16,732 nucleotides of DNA from Caryophanales bacterium UBA1427 (GCA_002329485.1 DCTZ01000009.1:1-16732); one strand, 5' to 3'. Shown: positions 7,141-14,989, counted from the first letter of the stretch. A program made the numbers and translations. Notes: a model not told the origin generated them from the letters alone.

Positions 7141-8658
7141 ATGCCAAACAGTTCAAAAAAACCGACCAAAACCTTTTTTTTCAACACTTTGATTATTGTT
7201 TTAACCGGTTTTGTCATCAAAATCCTGGGGCTTTTAAACCGGATTTTGATTACGAGGCTCCTCGGCACCGAAGGGATGAGCCTTTATATTTTGGCTTTTC
7301 CGACCGTGGTTTTTTTCCTCAATTTGGCCGGTTTTTCTTTAAACCTTTCCACGAGCAAACTCATTGCTTCCAGCCTCATCACCAGGCAATATTCTCCCAA
7401 GTTGATTTTAAAGAAAAGTCTTAAAATCTCGGGTTTGGTATCCTTGAGCGCCATTTTGATTTTGTTAATAATTTTACGCCCATTGGCCCATCGCTGGCTG
7501 AACAACGATAAGCTTTTTTTTCCGCTTTCGTCGACCGCTTTCTTGATTCCGCTGGTCGGAATCAGCGAAATCCTGAAAGGCTATTATACCGGCCTAAAAA
7601 AAATGAGCATACCAGCTGTAGCCACTTTACTTGAGCAACTATCCCGGATGGCTTTCGGCATCGGTATGATTGTATTGCTTCTTCCTCATGGTATCGTTCT
7701 TGCCACGACTTTTACGCTTTTGGCTTTATCGGCAGGAGAACTCTTTTCCATTCTTTTTTTACTTGGGCGGCTTAAGAAACATCCGCCTGTTCACTTCGAA
7801 AAAACGGCCGGAGAAACAAATGCCGTGCTTTCCGTTACCGTTCCCACCACTTTATCGCGTTTGATCGGCAGTTTCACTTATTTTTTGGAACCGATTTGCT
7901 ATACGGGAGTGTTGCTTGCCTTGGGCTATCCCGACACCGTTATCGAAACACGCTATACGGTTATCAATGCCTATACCATACCGTTAATGACCATGGGATC
8001 ATTTTTGGCATTCGGGATTGCCCAGGCGGTTATTCCCCATATTTCGGAAAACCATTCGCTCGGAAAAACCGAAAGCATTCGTTATCTGATTCGCAAATGT
8101 TTCGCTTTTTCCTTTGTTCCGGGATTTTTGCTTTCGTTTATTTTTTATTTATATCCGGCAGAATTTATGCAATTGATTTACAACACCACTGAAGGTGCGA
8201 GTTATTTGCGGCCGTTTGTGCTCGTCTTTGTTCTTTATTATCTTCAGGCTCCCGTTAATGCGATTTTGCAAGCCTTGGGAAAAGCAAAAATGCTTTTTCT
8301 GACATCGACCGTTTTTAATATTTTACGGGTTGTGCTGATTCTGCTTTTTGCCAAGTTGCCGTTTATCGGTTTGGACAGTATCTTTTATGCCATTTTGACA
8401 ACCGTGGTGTTGAGCGGTTTAACAAGCATAATCCAGCTTCTTCTTATTACCAAATACCGCTTCGAGGTCCGGTTAATCTTTAACACTATTTTATTAATCG
8501 GTGCGACTATCGCTTTTGCTTTATTTTTGAACCGGTTTTTCGCGTTTTCGTTTTTGCTTAAGGCACTGTTTCTTTCCCTCTTTTTTATCTTTTTTGCCTT
8601 TTATTTAAAGATTATTTCCATCGAAAGCCTAATCAAAAAAAATCCTAGGTCAACCTAG
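7141..8658 (+). CDS. SpoVB/MurJ-type polysaccharide or lipid flippase
   Basis: 505 residues, almost entirely hydrophobic, with about 12 to 14 predicted membrane helices. After a short basic start (MPNSSKKPTK) comes the family opening: a helix, then KILGLLNRILITRLLGTEGMSLY, which resembles the GFIYRIILARLLGPEGLGLY type of start in SpoVB-like members of the MOP exporter superfamily. A GxxEILKGYYTGLKKM segment (about residues 140-155), a charged loop typical of SpoVB/YtgP proteins, supports the same family. Such proteins flip lipid-linked cell-wall or capsule precursors across the membrane; which substrate applies here cannot be read from sequence. GGAGGAATAAGGT precedes the ATG. It runs opposite to the apt operon and ends in a convergent overlap of 14 bases with the next gene. 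The sporulation name does not imply spore formation, since paralogues are common in non-sporulators. Confidence 0.85.
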   Translation: MPNSSKKPTKTFFFNTLIIVLTGFVIKILGLLNRILITRLLGTEGMSLYILAFPTVVFFLNLAGFSLNLSTSKLIASSLITRQYSPKLILKKSLKISGLVSLSAILILLIILRPLAHRWLNNDKLFFPLSSTAFLIPLVGISEILKGYYTGLKKMSIPAVATLLEQLSRMAFGIGMIVLLLPHGIVLATTFTLLALSAGELFSILFLLGRLKKHPPVHFEKTAGETNAVLSVTVPTTLSRLIGSFTYFLEPICYTGVLLALGYPDTVIETRYTVINAYTIPLMTMGSFLAFGIAQAVIPHISENHSLGKTESIRYLIRKCFAFSFVPGFLLSFIFYLYPAEFMQLIYNTTEGASYLRPFVLVFVLYYLQAPVNAILQALGKAKMLFLTSTVFNILRVVLILLFAKLPFIGLDSIFYAILTTVVLSGLTSIIQLLLITKYRFEVRLIFNTILLIGATIAFALFLNRFFAFSFLLKALFLSLFFIFFAFYLKIISIESLIKKNPRST

Positions 8659-8663
8659 GATTT
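8640..8663 (-). terminator. Palindromic terminator inside two overlapping gene ends
   Basis: The arms AAATCCTAGGT and ACCTAGGATTT are perfect complements over 11 bp with only CA between them. On the minus strand a run of eight T follows immediately, a strong intrinsic terminator for the minus-strand gene. On the plus strand only TTTAAT follows, so termination of the flippase transcript would be weaker. The stop codons of both genes are inside the palindrome. Confidence 0.85.
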
Positions 8664-9439
8664 AATCTGGATATTGAATTAATCTTGTTATTTAATTCGG
8701 TAATCATAGTACGGAATAAATCAATCTGATTATTAATATCACTGATTGTCTGCTCTTCGTTTAGCATGTCAATCCAAAAAGGATGATAACTGGGATCGCT
8801 CAGAAGCGCAATTTCATCTTTTAAGTTTTGCGCATATTTTCGCAAGTGGGAATAGATTTCCGTTTTTCGGTCGGGTTCGTCGATTGTATCTAATGCCGGT
8901 CTGATTGCCTGAATTTGGTTTTCGATTGTTTTAATACCATCTAAGTTATTTTCTACGAAATAACTTTCTGCCTGGTGCCATAATTCCACCAATTCCTCAG
9001 AAACCGTCGGATTGAGATCGGGATTGATCCGGGAAATAATGGAGCGATAGCTCTCATTTAAGCTCTGCAATTGCTCATTGCTCAATGCTTGACAAGCAAA
9101 ATTGTTAATTACTTCCTGATGATTGTTTTGGATAAGTTGGATTTTTTGCATCAGTTGTCGGTTAAACTCTTCACTTGAAACGCCTGGATAGGCTTTTCGC
9201 GAAAACAATTTGTTCGATTTTTCGTTTTCGGAAACTATTTTATCTAATCGATTTAATTCTAGAAATAATTGAATACATTCCAAAGAAATTTTTCCAATGG
9301 TTCTTTCATAGTTAAATCGGATAATATCAAGTTGTTTAGCTAACTCATGGCTGGTAAGGATTAATTCAATAACATAAGCGGGCAACTCTTCGTTCTTAAT
9401 GTCCAATGAGACGAAAGAATTTTTATCGTCAAAATTCAT
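8645..9439 (-). CDS. Helical protein with degenerate J-domain-like patch
   Basis: 264 residues, acidic and strongly helical, with no membrane segment or signal peptide and no family I can name firmly. AAGGAGG lies 5 bases before the ATG at 9439, so this start is preferred over an in-frame ATG five codons upstream. Coiled-coil-like heptads are likely around residues 45-110 and at the C-terminus. Residues around 139-160 (INPDLNPTVSEELVELWHQAESYF) resemble the HPDLNP-type junction of J-like domains in some Firmicutes hypothetical proteins, with Asn where His of the HPD signature is expected. If that is right, it would not stimulate Hsp70 ATPase in the usual way. It has its own strong promoter and a terminator, so it is a single-gene unit. 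Function unknown. Confidence 0.8.
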   Translation of the reverse strand: MNFDDKNSFVSLDIKNEELPAYVIELILTSHELAKQLDIIRFNYERTIGKISLECIQLFLELNRLDKIVSENEKSNKLFSRKAYPGVSSEEFNRQLMQKIQLIQNNHQEVINNFACQALSNEQLQSLNESYRSIISRINPDLNPTVSEELVELWHQAESYFVENNLDGIKTIENQIQAIRPALDTIDEPDRKTEIYSHLRKYAQNLKDEIALLSDPSYHPFWIDMLNEEQTISDINNQIDLFRTMITELNNKINSISRLNPRLT

Positions 9440-9458
9440 TTTTACCTCCTTCATTAGT

Positions 9459-9487
9459 ATTATAACGGGAAATTTTCACCGTGGCAA
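9459..9487 (-). promoter_or_regulatory. Strong promoter of the helical protein gene
   Basis: On the minus strand TTGCCA (9482-9487) and a perfect TATAAT (9459-9464) are separated by exactly 17 bases. This is the best housekeeping-type promoter in the middle of the window, about 20 bases ahead of the ATG. Confidence 0.8.
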
Positions 9488-9529
9488 ATAAAATACTAAT
9501 TTTTCGGTGCCTATGAGTAGCATTTGACA

Positions 9530-10585
9530 TTAATTCTCAATTATCGACAAGATTTTTTTCATAATCCGGTTGGCCATAAAGTAGAAGCCCAAATCGGTCG
9601 GATGGATTCCGTCGACCGTTGCTTCGTGCTGAAGCGGAAGGAGCAGGTTCTTGCCATCAAGAAAATAAATGTTGGCATCGCCCGATTCCCTTTGTTTTTG
9701 GACAAAACCGGCCTGAAAACGGGACATTTTCAAGGCATGGTTGAGTTTTTCCAAAAAATGGGTTTCTTTGGCCATCCGGATTTTGCTGATGATTAAAATC
9801 GGCACAGCCGGATATTTTTCCCGGATGGTTGCCACAAACGGTTCCAAAGTATTTTCCAAAATTTGGTTTTCGTCAGCGTTTCCTTCGTAATCCAAAATAA
9901 ACATCGAGACATCTTGGGTGCTTGCCACCAGTTCCGCGATCGCTTTTTCGCCTTTACCGCTGCCCGAAAAACCGTAATTGATGAACTCGTAGCCGATTTC
10001 GCGGGCAATAATGGCGGGATAGGCCATGCCGGGACGGCTGGCGCAACCCCCTTGGGTAATCGAAGTGCCGTAAACCACAATCCGCCCTTTCGGAAAAAGG
10101 TCGGTGGCCGGTTCGACAAAAGCTTCGGAATCGATTTCCAGTTCAACACTGTCCACCGAAGCATAAAGCGGCAAATCGATGACAAAAAGTCTTCTTCTTT
10201 TTACGGAATGGTTAAACATCCCGATATCGTATTCGTTCAGACTGATATTGTAATTGGTACTGGAAAAAAACGAAAGATTGCTCCTTTTGGTGCCGACATA
10301 AAGGTCAAAACCGGATTGCCCGACATGCGTCATATGCGCCATGTGGAGGATTCCGGACAGTTTGGCATGGAGTTTAAGCGAAGTCGTATCGCTGTAAAAA
10401 GCAAGCATTCCGCCCGCCGGATGTTTGGCCAAAGTTGCCAAAAACGGATTTACTCCGGCCACGGTATCCATATCCTTTTCGGAAAAGCGATAGTATTTCT
10501 TTTCCTGGGCAAAGTAAGGCAAACCGTAGACGCTGATAGCTTCGGAGGTTGCGGGGTTAATTATTTTGGTTGTTGTTTCGGTCAT
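9530..10585 (-). CDS. SGNH/GDSL hydrolase (two-domain esterase type)
   Basis: 351 residues from the ATG at 10585. An N-terminal beta-rich region (about 1-160) resembles the accessory domain found ahead of some bacterial SGNH hydrolases. The catalytic domain follows: nucleophile Ser175 in YGTSITQGG, Gly207 in GFSGSG, Asn236 in DYEGN, and Asp325/His328 in DGIHPTDLG. All four SGNH blocks are therefore present and the enzyme is probably active, most likely on an acyl or acetyl ester of a carbohydrate, although the substrate cannot be read. There is no signal peptide, so it should act in the cytoplasm. A GTG three codons upstream (10594) is possible; the ATG has the better spaced GAGAG. It lies 74 bases downstream of the YetF-like gene on the same strand and may share its transcript, though no clear terminator or strong promoter separates them. 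Confidence 0.88.
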   Translation of the reverse strand: MTETTTKIINPATSEAISVYGLPYFAQEKKYYRFSEKDMDTVAGVNPFLATLAKHPAGGMLAFYSDTTSLKLHAKLSGILHMAHMTHVGQSGFDLYVGTKRSNLSFFSSTNYNISLNEYDIGMFNHSVKRRRLFVIDLPLYASVDSVELEIDSEAFVEPATDLFPKGRIVVYGTSITQGGCASRPGMAYPAIIAREIGYEFINYGFSGSGKGEKAIAELVASTQDVSMFILDYEGNADENQILENTLEPFVATIREKYPAVPILIISKIRMAKETHFLEKLNHALKMSRFQAGFVQKQRESGDANIYFLDGKNLLLPLQHEATVDGIHPTDLGFYFMANRIMKKILSIIEN

Positions 10586-10659
10586 ATTGTTCACTCTCTT
10601 CCGGTAAATTGCTACAAACTATTTTACCAAAAATATTAACCCCTTGCATCAATAATAAC

Positions 10660-11310
10660 TTACTTTTTGTCGTACTTGATGATTTTTAGTTTTCCTTGTT
10701 GGTATAAAGCGCAATAGACATCCTTAATATCTTCGATTTGGTGGTTTTTCAGTTCTTTTCGGACCCACTCTTCGCCCAATTGCACCGGCGATAGATTTTC
10801 CTTTACCAGTTTGCCGCTTAAGATAATCGGCAGCGGATAAATATCATCCGTGTTTTCTTCTTTGGTGAAGACGCTTAATCTGCCGTTAGTTTCCAAAATG
10901 GCATACTCCACTTCTTCGATACTGCGGATATTTTTTTGGCGCAAATGCAAAAGCAGATCATCCATATTATAGCGTTCTTTCAACATCGTTTTGACCTGCA
11001 GTTTTCCGTTTTGGATAATAATTGCTTCCTTGCCGTCCAACAGGCGCCTCAAAGCGGGTATCCGTATCGAAAGAAAACCGAGGAACCTCTCGATTAAGGC
11101 CAAAAGAATCATCGGTAAAAAACTGAACCAAAGGGTCGAATCGTATTTTTCGATTCCCACCACCATGATATCGACGATGGTAAGCAAAATCATGACATCA
11201 AACAGGCTCAACTGACCGACTTCGCGCTTGCCCATAAATTTCATCAGGATGATTAACAACACATAACTGATCAGCGTTCGCAACAAGACATTAATTAAAT
11301 CCCACTCCAC
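10660..11310 (-). CDS. YetF family (DUF421) membrane protein
   Basis: 216 residues. Three membrane helices lie at about residues 7-25, 36-53 and 58-78, followed by a cytoplasmic domain. The family signature is clear: MGKREVGQLSLFDVMILLTI after the first helix, then GKEAIIIQNGKLQ, then YNMDDLLLHLRQKNI with EEVEYAILETNGRLSVF. The length is normal. YetF-type proteins are widespread in Firmicutes and their biochemical role is not settled. The start is GTG, chosen because AAGGAG lies 9 bases upstream. It diverges from the TIGR04086-type gene across a 57-base gap. Confidence 0.92.
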   Translation of the reverse strand: MEWDLINVLLRTLISYVLLIILMKFMGKREVGQLSLFDVMILLTIVDIMVVGIEKYDSTLWFSFLPMILLALIERFLGFLSIRIPALRRLLDGKEAIIIQNGKLQVKTMLKERYNMDDLLLHLRQKNIRSIEEVEYAILETNGRLSVFTKEENTDDIYPLPIILSGKLVKENLSPVQLGEEWVRKELKNHQIEDIKDVYCALYQQGKLKIIKYDKK

Positions 11311-11367
11311 AATGCAATTCTCCTTCTAAAAAAACAGTTTGTCTCATAAAATACCATAGGTGATACT

Positions 11368-11739
11368 ATGCAACTTTTGCGTAATAAGGCAAAAGAACTT
11401 CTGCTTTTCCTGATTATTTTGACCCCGACCGTTTTAATTTATACTCTGCTGATTTATTTGGGACACGCTTCCAACGAACCCAATAAATTCCGGATTGCAA
11501 CTTTTTTAATCGGTTTGGGACTTTTCCTGGTTCTCGGGTTTTTCAGCGGCAACACCGAACAAAAAAAAGGCTGGATAGCCGGGCTATCGTCAGCCTTGAT
11601 TGTCGTGGTAATTGTCGCAATCATCCAACTGTTTGCCAAAGATCCTTTCACCTGGAACCGATTGATTAAATATCTCGCTTTTTTGGCATCGGGTACTTTC
11701 GGCGGAATCTTGGGAGTAAACTTTAAACGTTTGTTCTAA
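11368..11739 (+). CDS. TIGR04086-type small membrane protein
   Basis: 123 residues, with four membrane helices at about 11-31, 43-60, 67-90 and 103-118. The central KKGWIAGLSSALIVVVIV and the final GGILGVNFKRLF match the conserved KGWIxGL and GGxxGVN features of the TIGR04086 family, small integral membrane proteins of Firmicutes with no known activity. AGGTGAT sits just before the ATG. It is an isolated plus-strand gene between a divergent yetF-like gene and the convergent NadC-like gene. Confidence 0.8.
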   Translation: MQLLRNKAKELLLFLIILTPTVLIYTLLIYLGHASNEPNKFRIATFLIGLGLFLVLGFFSGNTEQKKGWIAGLSSALIVVVIVAIIQLFAKDPFTWNRLIKYLAFLASGTFGGILGVNFKRLF

Positions 11740-11741
11740 CA

Positions 11742-11761
11742 CACGTTTGCATTTGCAAAAG
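11742..11761. terminator. Weak bidirectional hairpin between convergent genes
   Basis: TTTGCA and TGCAAA pair perfectly around a 2-base spacer, with outer AC/GT pairs beyond one mismatch. It fills most of the 27 bases between the TIGR04086-type stop and the NadC-like stop. T content after the stem is only moderate on either strand (GTTTGTTT on the plus strand). Confidence 0.35.
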
Positions 11762-11766
11762 TTTGT

Positions 11767-12603
11767 TTAGCGGAGTTTGCTAATTTTAAAAATAATATCC
11801 AAAGCTTTGCAGGAATTGGTAATCGAATCCAAAGCAATATAATCGACGCCGGTTAAGGCGATGCTGCGGACGCTTTTTAAGGTCGGATTGCATTGGGCGA
11901 TAAGTTTTTTCCGACCTTGGTTTAGTACGACCATTCGCGTAAGTTCTTCGTTGGTCATGTTGGAAAGGATTATTGAGTCGCACGGCGAATCGAGCGCTGC
12001 GAGCATTTCGGCTTCGTTTTCCACTTCTACTTCAATTATCAGATTTAGGGTATTGTTGCTTGCGGCTAGGTCGGCCGCTTTTTTCACTCCCCCCACCGCC
12101 GCAACATGATTGGCGGTAATTACTATCCGGTCGCTCAGATTTAAACGGTCAGCTTGTCCGCCCCCGTCGATAACGGCCTGTTTTTCCAAGGCTCTTAGAA
12201 GCGGAGTCGTATTTCTGGTCCCAAGAATCGCACAGCCGGTACCATGGAGTTCCTGAACAAATTTATTGGTTTCTGTCGCAATCCCACTCATCCTTTGGAA
12301 AATATTTAAGGCCACCTGTTCTCCCCGCAGGATATCCTTGATTGGTCCCTGCACATAAGCGATAACGGTACCACGATTGACATAGGAACCGCTTTTCCGT
12401 AAAATTTCGACTTTGATTTTGGAATTGATGTATTGGAAGACTCCTCCGGCTGCTTCAACTCCCGATACCACGCCGCTGGCTTTGGCGATAAATTGGCCGG
12501 TCAAAACAAAATTGTTCGGTAAGACCGCTTTGGTGGTTACATCGTTATCATAACCATCTTCCTTTAAAGCTTCTTTGATGATATGTTCAATCCGTGCATC
12601 CAT
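11767..12603 (-). CDS. NadC-family protein with altered active site
   Basis: 278 residues, the right length for quinolinate phosphoribosyltransferase, and collinear with it end to end: ALKEDGYDNDVTT, the FQRMSGIAT segment, GTRNTTPLLRALEKQAV, GGGQADR, an EVEVE strand, and GVDYIALDSITNS. However, many substrate-binding positions differ from canonical NadC. TRK is TRN (N131), the NHR triplet after GGG is ADR (D152 in place of His), IKDNH is ITANH (T163 in place of Lys), LDNM is LSNM (S214 in place of Asp), and the EASGG phosphate loop is IAQCNP. Arg104, Arg130, Arg153 and Glu193 remain. I infer either loss of the standard reaction (quinolinate + PRPP to nicotinate mononucleotide) or a changed substrate. 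No nadA or nadB is nearby. The ATG follows GAAGGAATAACC. A stronger AAAGGAG lies further upstream beside a small hairpin. The symbol nadC is withheld because of these changes. Confidence 0.8.
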   Translation of the reverse strand: MDARIEHIIKEALKEDGYDNDVTTKAVLPNNFVLTGQFIAKASGVVSGVEAAGGVFQYINSKIKVEILRKSGSYVNRGTVIAYVQGPIKDILRGEQVALNIFQRMSGIATETNKFVQELHGTGCAILGTRNTTPLLRALEKQAVIDGGGQADRLNLSDRIVITANHVAAVGGVKKAADLAASNNTLNLIIEVEVENEAEMLAALDSPCDSIILSNMTNEELTRMVVLNQGRKKLIAQCNPTLKSVRSIALTGVDYIALDSITNSCKALDIIFKISKLR

Positions 12604-12680
12604 GGTTATTCCTTCGGTTATGACAACCGATTCTCTCCTTTCTTGCTTTAATTTTTTTGGGGGCTGGGTAATATCAAATC

Positions 12681-12716
12681 TTTAAAAAGAAACCAAGGTT
12701 TTAAGGGCCTTGGTTT
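12681..12716 (-). terminator. Terminator after the SPFH/zinc-ribbon pair
   Basis: On the minus strand AAACCAAGG pairs with CCTTGGTTT over 9 bp, and CTTTTTAAA follows. It lies 5 bases after the stop codon of the zinc-ribbon gene. The rest of the 118-base gap to the NadC-like gene holds only its ribosome site and a short hairpin; I found no convincing promoter there. Confidence 0.8.
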
Positions 12717-12721
12717 GATTT

Positions 12722-13834
12722 TTACGGATAAGGATAATAAGAAGTCGTGCCAAAACTCATAAATAAGATTACAATCAAAGCTATGACGGCCAAAACAAGG
12801 AAGACAATCAACAAGACGCGTCCTACCGACACCGGTGCCGATCCGACCAAGCGTCCGGTTTCCCCGTTGACATAATAGCGATAGGTCTTTTTGTTGTAAT
12901 CAAAGGAACAAATCCAAACCGGAATCAAAACATACTTGTATTTGACTTGGTCGTAAGTCGTATTGGTATGCAAATAACTAACCACATCGTAATTATAACG
13001 CGCCAAAATAAGCTGTTCAATCCGTTTTTTGGCAATTTCTTTGGCTTTGTTGAAACCTTCTTTTAACGAAATATCGTAATGTTCGGCCGAAAAGCCCGAC
13101 AAATACCGCGGATCATACAAATAAGACGAGTTGGTATTGAAAGGCTGAAGTTGCGTTATTTGGCCTTGGGATATTTTTCGGCTGGCGCTGACAACGATAT
13201 CGTCAAACGAAACGTGTTTGGTTCCCGAAATACTGAAATATCTGATTTCCGTAACCACCCGTCGGTTTTTGCCCGTTCCGACCGTTCTCGTATACCGTTT
13301 TCCCAAACGGCCCCGGTACGAAGTAAATGTCTCCGCATCATAAGTCCAAACCGGTAAATACACGCCGTTGATTTTGGCATTCGGAATATCTTTCTTTAAT
13401 TTCTTGGGAGCGAAAAAGCGTCGCTTAATCCAATTTTGATATAATTTGATGGTTGTTTCTTTATTAACCGAAAATGGCAAGACTCTTTGAGGACGAAGCC
13501 CGGGAAGTTCTTCGCTGTCCGTTACTTGGGCAGTGCCGCAGAACGGGCATTCGTACGAAATGATTTTCTTTTCCACCACATTGTTGGCACCGCAGTTTTG
13601 GCAATGGAGGATTTTCATTTCGTTATTCCAGGTGTTCTTTACATCCTCCGCGCCAAAAAAGTCAAATTCCTGTTGGGAAGAAGTTCCTTTTAAGCGCACA
13701 TGATAATCGCAGTATTGGCAAGTTAGTTCTTCTTGTTCCGGTTCAAAGGTTAAATTGGCCCCGCACCCCGGACATTTAAATACTTCGTTTTCGGCTTTCA
13801 GTTCTTCTTCAAAAGCTTGCTTTTGATTATCCAT
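12722..13834 (-). CDS. Zinc-ribbon membrane protein, YdjG-like
   Basis: 370 residues. Two zinc ribbons lie at the N-terminus: CPGCG with CQYC (Cys 21, 24, 39, 42) and CQNCG with CPFCG (Cys 78, 81, 96, 99). A middle domain of about 230 residues follows, with two PVW segments (LPVWTYDAET and IPVWICSFDY), then one membrane helix at about 340-360 and a short tail ending SYYPYP. The arrangement resembles the TFIIB-type zinc-ribbon proteins represented by YdjG of Bacillus subtilis, where YdjG and the SPFH protein YdjI act with PspA in envelope stress. Here it lies 12 bases downstream of an SPFH gene, which supports that comparison. AAAGGGATGCTAGC precedes the ATG. No pspA or ydjH is in the window. 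Predicted topology puts the zinc ribbons in the cytoplasm. Confidence 0.78.
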   Translation of the reverse strand: MDNQKQAFEEELKAENEVFKCPGCGANLTFEPEQEELTCQYCDYHVRLKGTSSQQEFDFFGAEDVKNTWNNEMKILHCQNCGANNVVEKKIISYECPFCGTAQVTDSEELPGLRPQRVLPFSVNKETTIKLYQNWIKRRFFAPKKLKKDIPNAKINGVYLPVWTYDAETFTSYRGRLGKRYTRTVGTGKNRRVVTEIRYFSISGTKHVSFDDIVVSASRKISQGQITQLQPFNTNSSYLYDPRYLSGFSAEHYDISLKEGFNKAKEIAKKRIEQLILARYNYDVVSYLHTNTTYDQVKYKYVLIPVWICSFDYNKKTYRYYVNGETGRLVGSAPVSVGRVLLIVFLVLAVIALIVILFMSFGTTSYYPYP

Positions 13835-13846
13835 GCTAGCATCCCT

Positions 13847-14905
13847 TTAGTTTCCGACTTTGGTTCCGCATTCTGGACAGAAATTGGCGCTGGCAGGCAT
13901 CGGTTTGCCGCATTTTACGCAAAATTTCTTTTCCGGACGTTTTTCCCCGCATTCCGGACAGAATTTGGCATCGGCCGGAATCATTTTGCCGCATTTGCTG
14001 CAGGCGACTTTGGCTACTTCGGTCGGTTTCGGTTCGTCTTTTGCGGTTTTCATTGCTTCCGCAAACATTTGACCCATACCGAGACCGGCTCCGAGGCCTA
14101 CACCGGCACCGGCTACGCCCCCTTCGTTTTTAGCCGCATCGCGTATGGCTTCGGCGGTTTGATATTGCATGAACGATTGCATTTTGTCGCCCATAACACC
14201 GACCGAGGTCCGTTTGTCGATGGCTTGTTCGACTTCCTGAGGAAGCGAAACGTTCTCGATGTATAAGCTTTCGACGGAAATTCCCATTTTGGCAAAATCG
14301 TCTTTGGATGTCTGAATCAAAACATCCGCCAGTTCACGGTATTTGGCCGCAATATCCAAAGCGGGAATATTGGCTTCGCCCAATGCATCCGCAAACGAAC
14401 TGACGACGATGGAACGGAAATGACCGATTAAGCTGGCTGTGCGATAATCGCGGTTGGTGCCGAAAATTTCGCGCATCAACACGGCCGGATCGCTGACTCT
14501 AAAGGAGAATTTTCCGTGCGCGCGAACGCGAATCATTCCGAAATCTCTGTCCCGCATCATTACCGGATTGGTTGTGCCCCAAGTCTGGTTGATAAACTGC
14601 TTGGTATTGACATAGTAGACGTCTGCTTTGAAAGGAGAATCAAAGCCGTATTTCCAAGAGGCAAGACTGGTCAAAATCGGCATGTTTTTGGTTTCCAATT
14701 TGTGAAGTCCCGGGCCGTAAACATCGGCAATCTGTCCTTCTTTGACGAGGATTGCGGTTTGGGCCGGACCGACAATCAATTGGCAGCCGTTCATTATTTC
14801 TACCCGGTCTTCCATCGGATAACGATAAACGATGGTATCGGTAGAATCGTCTTTCCATTCGATAACTTTCAATAATTGGCGTTTTAAAGCACTAAATAAT
14901 CCCAT
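13847..14905 (-). CDS. SPFH-domain protein with C-terminal zinc ribbons (YdjI-like)
   Basis: 352 residues. The N-terminal two thirds form an SPFH (stomatin/prohibitin/flotillin) domain, roughly residues 25-235, beginning with GLFSALKRQLLKVIEWKD, the start typical of the YdjI-type or so-called virion core protein subgroup. A glycine-rich hinge (262-278) follows, then two zinc ribbons: CSKCG with CPECG (302-319) and CVKCG with CPECG (329-347). There is no membrane helix, so it probably associates with the membrane as a cytoplasmic oligomer. AGGAGG is 6 bases before the ATG. It is the first gene of a two-gene unit with the zinc-ribbon membrane protein and likely works with it. Confidence 0.88.
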   Translation of the reverse strand: MGLFSALKRQLLKVIEWKDDSTDTIVYRYPMEDRVEIMNGCQLIVGPAQTAILVKEGQIADVYGPGLHKLETKNMPILTSLASWKYGFDSPFKADVYYVNTKQFINQTWGTTNPVMMRDRDFGMIRVRAHGKFSFRVSDPAVLMREIFGTNRDYRTASLIGHFRSIVVSSFADALGEANIPALDIAAKYRELADVLIQTSKDDFAKMGISVESLYIENVSLPQEVEQAIDKRTSVGVMGDKMQSFMQYQTAEAIRDAAKNEGGVAGAGVGLGAGLGMGQMFAEAMKTAKDEPKPTEVAKVACSKCGKMIPADAKFCPECGEKRPEKKFCVKCGKPMPASANFCPECGTKVGN

Positions 14906-14946
14906 TATTAACCTCCTATATGTTTTATCATTTTCAAATCAATTTT

Positions 14947-14952
14947 ATTATA
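14947..14952 (-). promoter_or_regulatory. -10 element for the SPFH operon
   Basis: A perfect TATAAT lies on the minus strand about 40 bases ahead of the SPFH start codon. The matching -35 region is poor (AAGTAG at 17 bases), so the promoter is only partly supported. The whole 84-base gap after glpK is A/T rich, and I see no clear hairpin terminator for glpK in it. Confidence 0.45.
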
Positions 14953-14989
14953 CTCTTTTTTCTGTTTTTCTACTTTTAATATAATAATT

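Noticed and set aside
9863..10639. 258-residue plus-strand open frame
   Set aside because: It is antisense to the SGNH hydrolase gene, whose four catalytic blocks are intact, and shows no family features of its own.
12604..12721. NAD-responsive riboswitch or NiaR-type operator ahead of the NadC-like gene
   Set aside because: The leader after the terminator is about 77 bases with only a 5-bp hairpin, and I recognise no known aptamer or operator consensus.
13817..14266. 149-residue plus-strand frame with repeated GAGRHRFAAF-like units
   Set aside because: The repetition is the antisense image of the repeated zinc-ribbon codons of the SPFH protein, not an independent gene.
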